Shown here piece by piece: positions 52,283-60,568 of a stretch of DNA of 64,000 bases (the stretch's first letter is position 1; every line of letters starts with the position of its first letter). A program made the translations under genes and the position numbers. This DNA is from JAAFIP01 sp031367325 (lineage in GTDB: Bacteria; Pseudomonadota; Gammaproteobacteria; Burkholderiales; Burkholderiaceae_C). Below the pieces are notes generated by a model, which saw only the letters and a list, made by a program, of their open reading frames with translations, was not told the DNA's origin and did not search any database. The stretch covers positions 7,454-71,453 of the forward strand of contig JANLPQ010000025.1 of the NCBI GenBank assembly GCA_031367325.1, written 5' to 3'.

Positions 52283-53593
52283 TTACTGTTGGCCCATCAG
52301 CTCATCAAACGAGACTGATTTTTCAGTGATTTTGGCTTGTGACAGCACAAACTCGGTCACATTGTTTTCAATGATGATGGCCTCTACTTCGGCCATGCGG
52401 TTGTTGTCGCTAAAGTACCAACGAACAACCTCAGCTGGTTTTTCGTAGCTGGCAGCCAGCTCTTCAACATGGCTCTTGATCTGCGCTTCAGTGGCTTGCA
52501 GTTTGTTGTTGCGCACCAGCTCGGCTACCACTAGGCCTAGGCGCACGCGGCGCTCGGCTTGTGGGCGAAACACATCGTCAGGAATCGGCGCTTTGTCGGC
52601 GTCTTTGATACCGCGTTGCTTCAAATCTGCACGGGCGCTGTCGATCATGCGGGTAAGTTCTGACTGCACGCTGCTCTTGGGCAGGTCTAGCTCGGCGCTG
52701 GCCGCTAATGCATCCATAGCAGCATTTTTATTTTTGGACATCAGGCGGAATTTAACTTCGCGCTCTAGGTTTTTCTTGATATCGGAACGCAGGCCATCAA
52801 CGCTGGCGTCAGGAATGCCTAGCGACTTGGCAAATGCCTCGTTCACTTCAGGCAGGTGCACGGCTTCTAGCTTTTTTACGGTAACTAAAAAGTCAGCCGT
52901 TTTGCCGGCGATGTCTTTAGCTTGGTAATCGGCTGGAAAAGGCAGCGGGAAGGTTTTGCTTTCGCCAAACTTCATGCCACGCACAGCGTCATCAAACTCT
53001 TTGAGCATCTGGCCTTCGCCGACGATGAAGGTAAAGTCTTCGGCCTTGCCGCCTTCAAAAGCTTCGCCGTCAATCTTGCCAATAAAGTCTACTGTCACGC
53101 GGTCGCCTGCTGCGGTAGGTGCATCAGCGCTGCGCTGGGCAAAAGTTTGGCGCTGTTTGCGCAAAATCTCGATCGTGCGATCTATAGCCGCGTCGGTCAC
53201 GTCGGCAGATAATTTTTCTATGGTGGCTTGGCTAATGTCGCCCAGCTTGACTTCAGGAAACACCTCAAACACGGCGTCAAAGCTGACTTGGCCTTCGGGC
53301 GCGCCTTCTTTTTCGGTGATGGTGGGCTGGCCTGCCACACGCAGCTTGGCTTCGTTTGCAGCCACAGAGAAAGCCTCGCCTACTTTGTCGTTCATGACCT
53401 CGTAGTGCACGCTGTAGCCGTAGCGTTGCGACACAATGTTCATAGGCACTTTGCCGGGACGAAAACCGTCGATTTTGACTTGGCGGGCCAGCTTTTTAAG
53501 GCGGGCTTCGACTTCAGATGTGATGGTGGTGACTGGCAAGGTCAAAGTGATCTTGCGTTCGAGTTTTTCGAGGGTTTCAACGGCTACGGCCAT
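52283..53593 (-). CDS. tig: trigger factor (ribosome-associated chaperone)
   Basis: 436 residues. N-terminal ribosome-binding domain with the signature IDGFRPGKVPMNIV (about residues 40-53), a central FKBP-like prolyl isomerase domain (AAGDRVTVDFIGKIDGEAFEGG, about 158-180), and a helical C-terminal chaperone domain. Upstream tRNA-Leu and downstream clpP follow the usual betaproteobacterial order. Confidence 0.97.
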   Translation of the reverse strand: MAVAVETLEKLERKITLTLPVTTITSEVEARLKKLARQVKIDGFRPGKVPMNIVSQRYGYSVHYEVMNDKVGEAFSVAANEAKLRVAGQPTITEKEGAPEGQVSFDAVFEVFPEVKLGDISQATIEKLSADVTDAAIDRTIEILRKQRQTFAQRSADAPTAAGDRVTVDFIGKIDGEAFEGGKAEDFTFIVGEGQMLKEFDDAVRGMKFGESKTFPLPFPADYQAKDIAGKTADFLVTVKKLEAVHLPEVNEAFAKSLGIPDASVDGLRSDIKKNLEREVKFRLMSKNKNAAMDALAASAELDLPKSSVQSELTRMIDSARADLKQRGIKDADKAPIPDDVFRPQAERRVRLGLVVAELVRNNKLQATEAQIKSHVEELAASYEKPAEVVRWYFSDNNRMAEVEAIIIENNVTEFVLSQAKITEKSVSFDELMGQQ

Positions 53594-53628
53594 GGTGGGT
53601 CTCTTTGGGAAAAATCTGTTCGGATAAG

Positions 53629-53715
53629 TGGTGCGCGGGGGGGGACTCGAACCCCCACACCATTGCTGGCGTCAGGACCTAAACCTGGTGCGTCTACCAA
53701 TTTCGCCACCCGCGC
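53629..53715 (-). tRNA. tRNA-Leu (anticodon TAG)
   Basis: Cloverleaf on the minus strand: acceptor GCGCGGG pairs with CCCGCGC, then discriminator A and an encoded CCA. Anticodon loop TTTAGGT between CAGG and CCTG gives TAG (reads CUA/CUG family). The long variable arm expected for a class II tRNA is present (GACGCCAGCAATGGTG), and the T-arm contains GGTTCGAGTCC. Confidence 0.96.
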
Positions 53716-53840
53716 GGTTTTTTTCAATGCGGCCTAGCAATGCTTGGGCCGCTGAATTAGATCAGCCTTCTATTTTAACTCGGAAATATGCCTCTGGGCT
53801 AGGCCCTTCTAGAAGCGGACCCCGCTATGCCATGGGCCGA

Positions 53841-55232
53841 TTAAAGGCGCTGCATCTTACAAGTGGTGGGCATTTCGGCCTTGGCTGCGTCGATGGTTTT
53901 AACCACCCGAAACCCGAAACCCGAGCCTTCCACGTCGAATTTCACGCCGGGTGTACCCACTTTGTCCATCAAACCCACTACCAATTGCTGCTGAAACTGG
54001 TGGTCTGCAGCGCGCATGACCCCCTTTTGCCCGGCAAAGGTAACGCTCGCCTTCTCCAGCGCCAAGCTGAGCGCTGCAACATCTAAAGCTCCCACCACGG
54101 GAACCAGTTTCGCACTGTTTTGATTCGGCGAAGCAATCTCCAGTGCTTGTGCCAGCGCCTCGATCATCAGCTGCATGCGCATATGCACATAGTCGTCCAG
54201 CGGCTGGGGAAAGCGCTGCTTAAAGCTTTGGTAGAAGGCTTCAGATTCTTTGGTGGCTACGTTGGGCAGCCAGTCGGCCACGGCGACTACCTTGCCAACG
54301 CCTGCATCGCCAATGGCAGCAGGCGCGCCCAGTGCGTTGCCGTAGAAGGTGTAGAACTTGCCTTCATAGCCAGCTTCTTTGCAGGCCTTGACCAGCAAAG
54401 TCAGGTCGTTACCAAAGTTGCCGGTCATCAGGGCTTGCGCGCCGCTGGCTTTGATTTTGGCCGCATACGGTGCAAAGTCTTTGATGCGGCCCAGCGGGTG
54501 CAGCTCGTCGCCTACGATGGCAATGTCGGCACGTTGCACACCCAATTGGCGGCGTGCCTCGCGCAGCACGGCTTGGCCAAAGCTGTAGTCTTGGCCCATC
54601 AGGTAAACAGATTTAACGCTTTTATCATCTTTTAAAACTTCCATCAGCGCAGCCATACGCATGTCGGCATGTGCGTCAAACCGAAAATGCCACGGGCTGC
54701 ATTTCTCGTTAGTCAGTATGGGGTCGACGGCGGCGTAGTTTAAAAATAGTACGCGCTTGGCAGGCTCACGTTCGTTGTGTTTGTTCACCGCATCGATCAA
54801 TGCGGCGGCCACGGCAGAGCTGTTTCCCTGGCAAATAATTTGCACGCCATCGTCAATCGCAGCACGCAAGGTAGACAGCGCTTCTTCAATTTGGCCTTTG
54901 CTGTCGTAGCGCACCAGTTCAAGGCGGCGCACATCCAACACTGGAGCCGCTAGGCAATTACCGGGGGCACATAGTTTAGGTAACGCAAATGCATCGGTGC
55001 GCAACTTCACGCCGCCGCGCGCGTTCACACGCTCGCAGGCCCACAGCAAGTTGCGAAAAACAGCCTCGCCTGTGTTGCCGAACGGGCCGCTCAGGCCCTC
55101 TATCATTGCTATTTTAATAGTAGCTGCTTGAGCAGGATTTACTTGGGTTAGCGCATCAAAAGGCTTTAAAAAACCACCTGATATGGTCACGAAACCAAAA
55201 CTTTTCAATACCCCACGGCGAAATTTATTCAT
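53841..55232 (-). CDS. branched-chain amino acid-type ABC transporter substrate-binding protein
   Basis: 463 residues, a periplasmic binding protein of the LivJ type: IKIAMIEGLSGPFGNTGE at the mature start, ERVNARGGVKL, and VYLMGQDYSFGQAVLREA. The signal peptide is unusual: residues LTQVNPAQAATI are encoded by a dispersed-element copy (55121-55150), and AQAA is the likely cleavage site. A ribosome site (AAGGGAA) supports ATG at 55232. No permease or ATPase gene is adjacent, so it is a stand-alone binding protein. Confidence 0.88.
   Translation of the reverse strand: MNKFRRGVLKSFGFVTISGGFLKPFDALTQVNPAQAATIKIAMIEGLSGPFGNTGEAVFRNLLWACERVNARGGVKLRTDAFALPKLCAPGNCLAAPVLDVRRLELVRYDSKGQIEEALSTLRAAIDDGVQIICQGNSSAVAAALIDAVNKHNEREPAKRVLFLNYAAVDPILTNEKCSPWHFRFDAHADMRMAALMEVLKDDKSVKSVYLMGQDYSFGQAVLREARRQLGVQRADIAIVGDELHPLGRIKDFAPYAAKIKASGAQALMTGNFGNDLTLLVKACKEAGYEGKFYTFYGNALGAPAAIGDAGVGKVVAVADWLPNVATKESEAFYQSFKQRFPQPLDDYVHMRMQLMIEALAQALEIASPNQNSAKLVPVVGALDVAALSLALEKASVTFAGQKGVMRAADHQFQQQLVVGLMDKVGTPGVKFDVEGSGFGFRVVKTIDAAKAEMPTTCKMQRL
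55121..55150 (+). repeat. dispersed element copy 16, inside the amino-acid binding protein gene
   Basis: Full type A copy (with GGATTT), antisense to the gene, preceded by CTATTTTAATAG. In the gene's frame it encodes TQVNPAQAA at the end of the signal peptide. Confidence 0.95.
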
Positions 55233-55347
55233 TGCAATGATTCCCTTGAAAACACACCACATGTCTGCAGATACAGGCCATGCGGCAAACGCACTGCGCT
55301 AATAGTGGCGCAACAGCAAAGCCGTGAAGTGTATAGGAGTTTTTACT

Positions 55348-55734
55348 ATGTTTTTTACTACTACCCCAGCATCTAACTTACACCGCGCCGCACGTTATGG
55401 CTACGCGCCCGCAGCTTTCTTCAACGGCCACGGTACAGACACCGCCTTGCCTTCATCGGGCAAAAGCGTACGTGTAGACAGCGACGACGCCAGCGTCACG
55501 TTGTCACTCGACGTGCCAGGCTTGGCCAAAGAGCATTTAACTATCGCGATTGAAGGCGATGTGGTGCGTGTCGAATCTAAAGCCGATGCACCGCGCAGTT
55601 TTAAGGCGGCCTACCAGTTGGCAGCGGAGATTGATGCTGCTACTAGCCAAGCCAAGCTAGAGTACGGTGTGCTGACACTCAAACTTGGCAAACTGGTGCC
55701 AGTAAGCCGCGAGACTGTGCTGTCGATCAGCTAA
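55348..55734 (+). CDS. Hsp20/alpha-crystallin-like small heat shock protein
   Basis: 128 residues. The middle has an alpha-crystallin-like pattern: SVRVDSDDASVTLSLDVPGLAKEHLTIAIEGDVVRV, FKAAYQLAAEIDAATSQAKLEYGVLTLKL with the A-x-x-x-GVLTL core that ends the domain. The family's C-terminal I-x-I anchor is weak (VLSIS at the end). ATP-independent holding chaperone in relatives. AGGAG lies 7 bases before ATG 55348. Confidence 0.85.
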   Translation: MFFTTTPASNLHRAARYGYAPAAFFNGHGTDTALPSSGKSVRVDSDDASVTLSLDVPGLAKEHLTIAIEGDVVRVESKADAPRSFKAAYQLAAEIDAATSQAKLEYGVLTLKLGKLVPVSRETVLSIS

Positions 55735-55745
55735 GCACTCGAAGC

Positions 55746-56840
55746 TTAAACGCCAGCTATAGCGTCCAGCGGCCAACGCGGCTTCACGTCAAACGTGTAG
55801 TCCGTGCGCAGCTGGGCGCTGCCTGCTTGCCAGCGCATGGCAGCAGCCATGGCAATCATGGCGCCGTTGTCGGTGCACAGATGCAGCTCGGGGTAATGCA
55901 CACGCACACCGCGCTGGGCACACGCTGCATTAAGTTGTTGGCGCAGTGATGTGTTAGCACCCACACCACCCGCCACCACTAAGCGCTGCAAGCCAGTCAG
56001 TTGCAATGCTTTGAGTGATTTTTTCATCAGCACCTCAGTTATGGCCGCTTGTGTGCTGGCCGCCATGTCAGCGCGGGCCTGGTCAGTTAAATTTAAAAGC
56101 AAATCCGCGCGCACGCGTGCACCTTCGGGCACATCGGCCACGAGGCGTTTGATTTGCGTCAGCACCGCTGTTTTTAGCCCGGCAAACGAAAAGTCTAAAT
56201 CACCACTGTGCAGCAGCGGGCGCGGCAGTTTGTAGGCTGTTGGGTCGCCGCTTTCTGCCAGCTTGGCCAGCGCCGGGCCGCCGGGGTAGCCCAGGCCCAG
56301 CAGCTTGGCTGATTTGTCAAACGCCTCGCCTGCAGCGTCGTCAATCGTCTCACCCAGCATTTGGTAGTCGCCCACGCTGTTCACCCGCATCAGCTGCGTA
56401 TGCCCACCCGACACCAGCAGCGCCACAAACGGAAACTGCGGTGGATCAGCGCTTAAAAAGGGCGACAACAAATGCCCCTCAAGGTGATGCACACCGATGA
56501 CCGGCTTGCCCCACGCCGCTGCCATCGCGCACGCCGCACCCGCACCCACCAGCAGCGCACCCGCCAAGCCCGGCCCGCGCGTGTACGCTACACAATCGAT
56601 AGCTGCTTGAGCAGTATCTGCGGCCTGCAAGACCTCTTTGGTTAATGGAATGATGCGGCGAATATGGTCCCGACTGGCCAGCTCAGGCACCACACCGCCA
56701 TAGGCTTGGTGCATGGCAATTTGGCTGTGCAGCGCGGCAGCCAGTAGCGTAGGCACACCCGCGCCTTCACGTACAACGCCAGCTTGCACTAGCGCTACAC
56801 CCGTTTCGTCACACGAAGATTCAAACCCTAAAACAATCAT
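55746..56840 (-). CDS. tsaD: tRNA threonylcarbamoyladenosine transferase TsaD, with an in-frame dispersed element
   Basis: 364 residues. Installs the t6A modification at position 37 of ANN-decoding tRNAs with TsaB and TsaE. MIVLGFESSCDETGVAL opens the ASKHA fold; VIGVHHLEGHLLSPF holds the metal histidines; FPFVALLVSGGHTQLM and VVAGGVGANTSLRQ follow. Between KEVLQAAD and CVAYTRGPGL the residues DTAQAAID come from an antisense dispersed-element copy (56600-56627), at a position that is a variable loop in relatives. Start at 56840, before MIVLGFESS. Divergent from the ANTAR gene. Confidence 0.94.
   Translation of the reverse strand: MIVLGFESSCDETGVALVQAGVVREGAGVPTLLAAALHSQIAMHQAYGGVVPELASRDHIRRIIPLTKEVLQAADTAQAAIDCVAYTRGPGLAGALLVGAGAACAMAAAWGKPVIGVHHLEGHLLSPFLSADPPQFPFVALLVSGGHTQLMRVNSVGDYQMLGETIDDAAGEAFDKSAKLLGLGYPGGPALAKLAESGDPTAYKLPRPLLHSGDLDFSFAGLKTAVLTQIKRLVADVPEGARVRADLLLNLTDQARADMAASTQAAITEVLMKKSLKALQLTGLQRLVVAGGVGANTSLRQQLNAACAQRGVRVHYPELHLCTDNGAMIAMAAAMRWQAGSAQLRTDYTFDVKPRWPLDAIAGV
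56600..56627 (+). repeat. dispersed element copy 17, inside tsaD
   Basis: Core TAGCTGCTTGAGCAG then TATCTGCGGCC (type B'). Antisense to tsaD and in frame, encoding DTAQAAI. Confidence 0.92.
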
Positions 56841-56882
56841 CACAGCCTTGTAGTTGGCTCGATTTTTGCACATATTGTGCTA

Positions 56883-57599
56883 ATGAAAGCACAGCCCACC
56901 GCCGAAGCACCCCATACGACCGATGTTGCGCACCACGAACGTGCTGTTATGCCGCGCGCAGCGACGCGCCCTGCGCGCTCCGACTTGCGCATTGTGGTGG
57001 TAGCCCCAGAAACACTCACGCCCGATGCATCCGACCAAACCGCCACTAATGAGGCTGAGCGTTCGCGCCAACTACGCATTGGCCTGCTCGAAAATGGCTA
57101 TAACCTGATTGCCGTGTTACCCGCAGACAGTTTTTTAGAGCAGCGCCTAGCCCAGTTACAGCCCGATATGGTGATTGTGGACGCCGAGAGCGATGCACGC
57201 GATGCGCTGGAGCACGTAGTGGTAGCCACGCGTAACGAGCGCCGCCCGATTGTAATGTTTACCAACGACAACGACACCACGCATGTCAAAGATGCAGTAG
57301 CTGCAGGTGTGTCTGCCTACATCGTTGCAGGTTTAGCACCCGAACGCATACGCCCTATTTTGGACGTGGCGATGGCCCGGTTTGAACACGAGCAGGGCCT
57401 GCGCCGTGAACTGGCCGATGCCAAAAGCGAGCTGCAAGAGCGCAAGGTGATTGACCGCGCCAAGGGATTGCTGATGCAGCGCCAGGGGTTGAGCGAACAA
57501 GCCGCCTATGACAAACTGCGCAAAACAGCTATGGACAAAGGCCTCAAGTTGTCCGATGTGTCGCAGCGTATGCTGGATGTGGCGGATCTGCTAATTTGA
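56883..57599 (+). CDS. ANTAR-domain response regulator (NasT/AmiR-like antiterminator)
   Basis: About 238 residues. A long N-terminal extension (about 45 residues, Ala- and Arg-rich) precedes a receiver-like domain (LDRQLRIGLLENGYNLIAVL, PDMVIVDAESDARDA) and the C-terminal ANTAR helices (ERKVIDRAKGLLMQRQGLSE, AAYDKLRKTAMDKGLKL). ANTAR proteins bind paired hairpins in leader RNA and prevent termination. The nitrate-type transporter operon 4 kb away, with a hairpin-rich leader, is a plausible target. The GTG at 56877 is an alternative start. Confidence 0.9.
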   Translation: MKAQPTAEAPHTTDVAHHERAVMPRAATRPARSDLRIVVVAPETLTPDASDQTATNEAERSRQLRIGLLENGYNLIAVLPADSFLEQRLAQLQPDMVIVDAESDARDALEHVVVATRNERRPIVMFTNDNDTTHVKDAVAAGVSAYIVAGLAPERIRPILDVAMARFEHEQGLRRELADAKSELQERKVIDRAKGLLMQRQGLSEQAAYDKLRKTAMDKGLKLSDVSQRMLDVADLLI

Positions 57600-57738
57600 G
57601 TGTTAGCCCAAATTGCGCTTTGCACAATTTTGGTGCTTTTAGTGCAACCCGGCTTTTTTAATTGCCAGTCAATGTTGAACGGCAAACTATGTTTAACCAT
57701 TAAATAACGCTGAGCAGTAAAGCCCTCATTTTTCTTCT

Positions 57739-58518
57739 CTAATCAACTTTTTTATCAACCTGACGCTTAGCCCATTGTCCAATAGCGCCTGCCATAGACA
57801 CAAACTCGCTAGGCATCATAATGATAGTGGTGGTGTTTTGCTCAGCGCCCACTTCGGTAATCATCTGCATTCTGCGAAGTTCAAGCCCGGCGGGGTTTTC
57901 CATAATGACACCAGCGGCTTCTTTCAGTTTCAAAGAGGCCTCCAGCTCAGCTTCAGCCTTGATAATGCGGGCGCGTTTTTCGCGTAAAGCCTCTGCTTCT
58001 TGCGCCATAGCGCGTTGCATCGACTCTGGGATCTCCACGTTGCGCATTTCAACCCGCGTCACCTTCACGCCCCACGGTTCGGTGGCCGAATCAATGACCA
58101 ACCGCATGTCGGTGCCCAACCGTTCTTGCTCTTTGAGCACGTCGTCTAGCGTGTGGCGACCAATGATATTGCGTAGCGATGTCAACGCCACCTGAATGAC
58201 CGCACCGTCTACATCGCGCACCTCAATCACAGATTTCACCGGATCAGTAATGGCATACCAAATGACCGCTGTAACTTTCACCGGCACGTTATCTTTGGTG
58301 ATCGTTTCTTGCTGGTCAACCGACGCTGTGATGGTACGAATATCTACCATGCGTTGCCATTCAATAGCAGGAATAATCCAGTACAAACCTGGGCCACGTA
58401 ACCCCTGCAATTTGCCCAGTCGGAATACCACTGCACGCTGGTATTGATTAGCAATGCGCAGACCTGACAACGCAAAAACTACCAGTAGAACTAAGATCGC
58501 GACGGTTGGAATATTCAT
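57739..58518 (-). CDS. slipin (SPFH/band 7 membrane protein)
   Basis: 259 residues. An N-terminal membrane segment (TVAILVLLVVFALSGLRIA) is followed by a band 7 domain: YQRAVVFRLGKLQGLRGPGLYW, the paired LTSLRNIIGRHTLDDVL and ITRVEMRNVEIPESMQRAMA. The C-terminus is a charged coiled coil. Slipins form microdomains and often pair with an NfeD protease; no nfeD gene is present here. Stands before the patatin group on the same strand, 26 bp from the patatin stop. Confidence 0.92.
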   Translation of the reverse strand: MNIPTVAILVLLVVFALSGLRIANQYQRAVVFRLGKLQGLRGPGLYWIIPAIEWQRMVDIRTITASVDQQETITKDNVPVKVTAVIWYAITDPVKSVIEVRDVDGAVIQVALTSLRNIIGRHTLDDVLKEQERLGTDMRLVIDSATEPWGVKVTRVEMRNVEIPESMQRAMAQEAEALREKRARIIKAEAELEASLKLKEAAGVIMENPAGLELRRMQMITEVGAEQNTTTIIMMPSEFVSMAGAIGQWAKRQVDKKVD

Positions 58519-58543
58519 GGTATTTCCTTAAAAATCTTACCTG

Positions 58544-59764
58544 TCATTTTGAAACTGCGGGCGCAGTGCGGTGCACATCATGGTCCACCACGCCGTCTTC
58601 GGCAGATGGCAGATCAAACCATTCGGTATGTGCCATGCTGGCGATGGTGTCTGCATAACCAGCTTGCGAATGTGCCCGCATGGATGTAGCCGAAAACTCA
58701 TAGTCTTTGGTATCGTTTTCAAACGGCCTGCTCTGGTAAATCAGTTCAACTAAATTGATGACACCGGCGTCGGCATAGTCATGCATTAATTCAGCCTCGC
58801 CCGCTCGCCGCCGGTTGGCTGGCACGCGTTCTAGCGCGTCGGCTAACTGCTTGCGCAGTGACAAAATCCGTTTGAATGCAGTAGTGGCCTGGCGGGTACG
58901 GCTTGAATAGACAATATCTTTTTGGCGTGCAGCCACTTGCGCCATTTTTTGCGGAATCTCACCCCTGGCGCTGAACAAATCCACCTGAAACACCAAAGCG
59001 CTGACATCTTCGTCTTGGTCCAGCATGTACTGCAGTGGTGTGTTGCTGACGATGCCGCCATCCCAGTAGTAAGCGTTGTCAATTTTCACCATCGGCAATG
59101 CGGGCGGCAAAGCACCACTGGCCATAATGTGTTCAGGCCCCAAGCGTTCTTTGGTGGTGTCAAAAAATATATTATTGCCCGTTGCTATGTTCACTGCGCC
59201 TACGCTAAGCCGGGTTTCGCCGCTATTGAGGCGGTCAAAATCAACCAGTCTCTCCAGTGTGGTGCGCAACTCTGATGTGTCGTAGAAACTGGTTGCGCTT
59301 GTCGCATCGCCCTGTTGCCAAAGATTCACCTTGCGCGGGCTGAAGAAACCTGGCTGGCCCATCATCACGGTCATCCAGGTGCTGGCAGCCGTGGCCCACG
59401 GCCCCAGCAGCGCGGTAGACAGTGTTAAGGGTGAGAAAGGTGCGGCATTGCGTGCAGTGATGGTGGTCCAAAACTCTTCCAGCCGTGCCACGCGCTGGTC
59501 GGGCGCATTGCCAGCAATAATGGCGCCATTAATAGCGCCTATCGACACGCCACACACCCAGCTGGGGTGGCATTTAGCCTCGGCCAGTGCTTTGTACACG
59601 CCCACTTGGTACGAACCTAGCGCGCCACCACCCTGCAGCATCAGTGCTACACGCTGGTAGCGGGCGGCAAGTTCCGCAAAAGTCTGTTTTTGTGCAGCAG
59701 GTTTTACGGCCTTTTTAGCCGGTGGTTTTACTGCGGTTTTGGCGACTGGTTTTTTAGTGCTCAT
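58544..59764 (-). CDS. patatin-like phospholipase with a C-terminal DUF3734-like part
   Basis: 406 residues. After a Lys/Ala/Pro-rich leader (about 28 residues, with APPAKKAVKPAA-like repeats) comes the patatin domain: LMLQGGGALGSYQVGVYKAL (oxyanion), GVSIGAINGAIIAGN (GxSxG nucleophile) and YWDGGIVSNTPLQ (catalytic Asp in DGG). The C-terminal segment AFKRILSLRKQLADALERVP matches DUF3734. Overlaps the adc gene by 4 bp on the minus strand. In this setting (acetoacetate decarboxylase, hydroxybutyrate dehydrogenase) it may act on polyhydroxybutyrate or membrane lipid. Confidence 0.9.
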   Translation of the reverse strand: MSTKKPVAKTAVKPPAKKAVKPAAQKQTFAELAARYQRVALMLQGGGALGSYQVGVYKALAEAKCHPSWVCGVSIGAINGAIIAGNAPDQRVARLEEFWTTITARNAAPFSPLTLSTALLGPWATAASTWMTVMMGQPGFFSPRKVNLWQQGDATSATSFYDTSELRTTLERLVDFDRLNSGETRLSVGAVNIATGNNIFFDTTKERLGPEHIMASGALPPALPMVKIDNAYYWDGGIVSNTPLQYMLDQDEDVSALVFQVDLFSARGEIPQKMAQVAARQKDIVYSSRTRQATTAFKRILSLRKQLADALERVPANRRRAGEAELMHDYADAGVINLVELIYQSRPFENDTKDYEFSATSMRAHSQAGYADTIASMAHTEWFDLPSAEDGVVDHDVHRTAPAVSK

Positions 59765-60507
59765 ACTGTGTCTTTCAGGTAGTCGTGCACTACCTCGCCC
59801 ATGCCCAGCGTCAAATCGGCCACAAAATGCAGTGCCGACACCACCTCTAGTACCGGTAGGCGCGCCACATCGGCAATTACGTGCTGGTACAGCTGCAATG
59901 CTGCCGGGGCAGTCCATGCGCCTTTCACCTGAATATCTTCTAGCTGGTAGCGCACCAGCTCCAAAATACGCGGTGTGCCGTCAACATGCGGAATAATTTT
60001 GACCAAATAATTAGGCGATTGCATGGCCCGGGTTACAGCGGCCGTGTCGACAGCTTTGTGTTTGTAGCCCATGGTACCCACGGCACACACTTGGCTGCCG
60101 CAATGCAAGGTGCCCACTATCACTTCGCCTTCATGGGATATTTTGGGTGTGGCCAGCTTTTTAGGAAAGCCCCACAGCTCACGTCCACCAGCAATCGGCG
60201 CGTCGTCGTCTAGGTACATGGAATGCACGTAGCTACCATGCTCTCCGTTGAAGGTTACCGGTATGACTTGGCCCGACTCGGTATAGTCGCCAAACCCTGT
60301 GGAGTCTGGCATGCGGATAAATTCATACTTCACAATCGGCTCTGCCACCTGCAAAGGCTCTGGCACCACCGCTGCCAACGCAGCCGGGTCGGTGCGGTAG
60401 CTGATGATGATGTACTCGCGGTTGTAAAACCTGTAGGGTGGTCTGGGAAAAGACGGGTTAGTCAGCGGCATGGCAAAGGCCTGCTCGCGCACTTGTTGGA
60501 TGTTCAT
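59761..60507 (-). CDS. adc: acetoacetate decarboxylase
   Basis: 248 residues. Converts acetoacetate to acetone and CO2. The Schiff-base lysine lies in GGRELWGFPKKLATPKI (near residue 118), and the start YRTDPAALAAVVPEPLQV and MYLDDDAPIAGGREL fit the family. It overlaps the patatin start by 4 bp. Together with bdhA it belongs to ketone-body and PHB breakdown. Confidence 0.95.
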   Translation of the reverse strand: MNIQQVREQAFAMPLTNPSFPRPPYRFYNREYIIISYRTDPAALAAVVPEPLQVAEPIVKYEFIRMPDSTGFGDYTESGQVIPVTFNGEHGSYVHSMYLDDDAPIAGGRELWGFPKKLATPKISHEGEVIVGTLHCGSQVCAVGTMGYKHKAVDTAAVTRAMQSPNYLVKIIPHVDGTPRILELVRYQLEDIQVKGAWTAPAALQLYQHVIADVARLPVLEVVSALHFVADLTLGMGEVVHDYLKDTV

Positions 60508-60568
60508 GGCGTGGGCCTTGTTGGTGGGCTGGCGTTAATAGGCTTTTGCAGCACTGCTTTGGTCAGTG

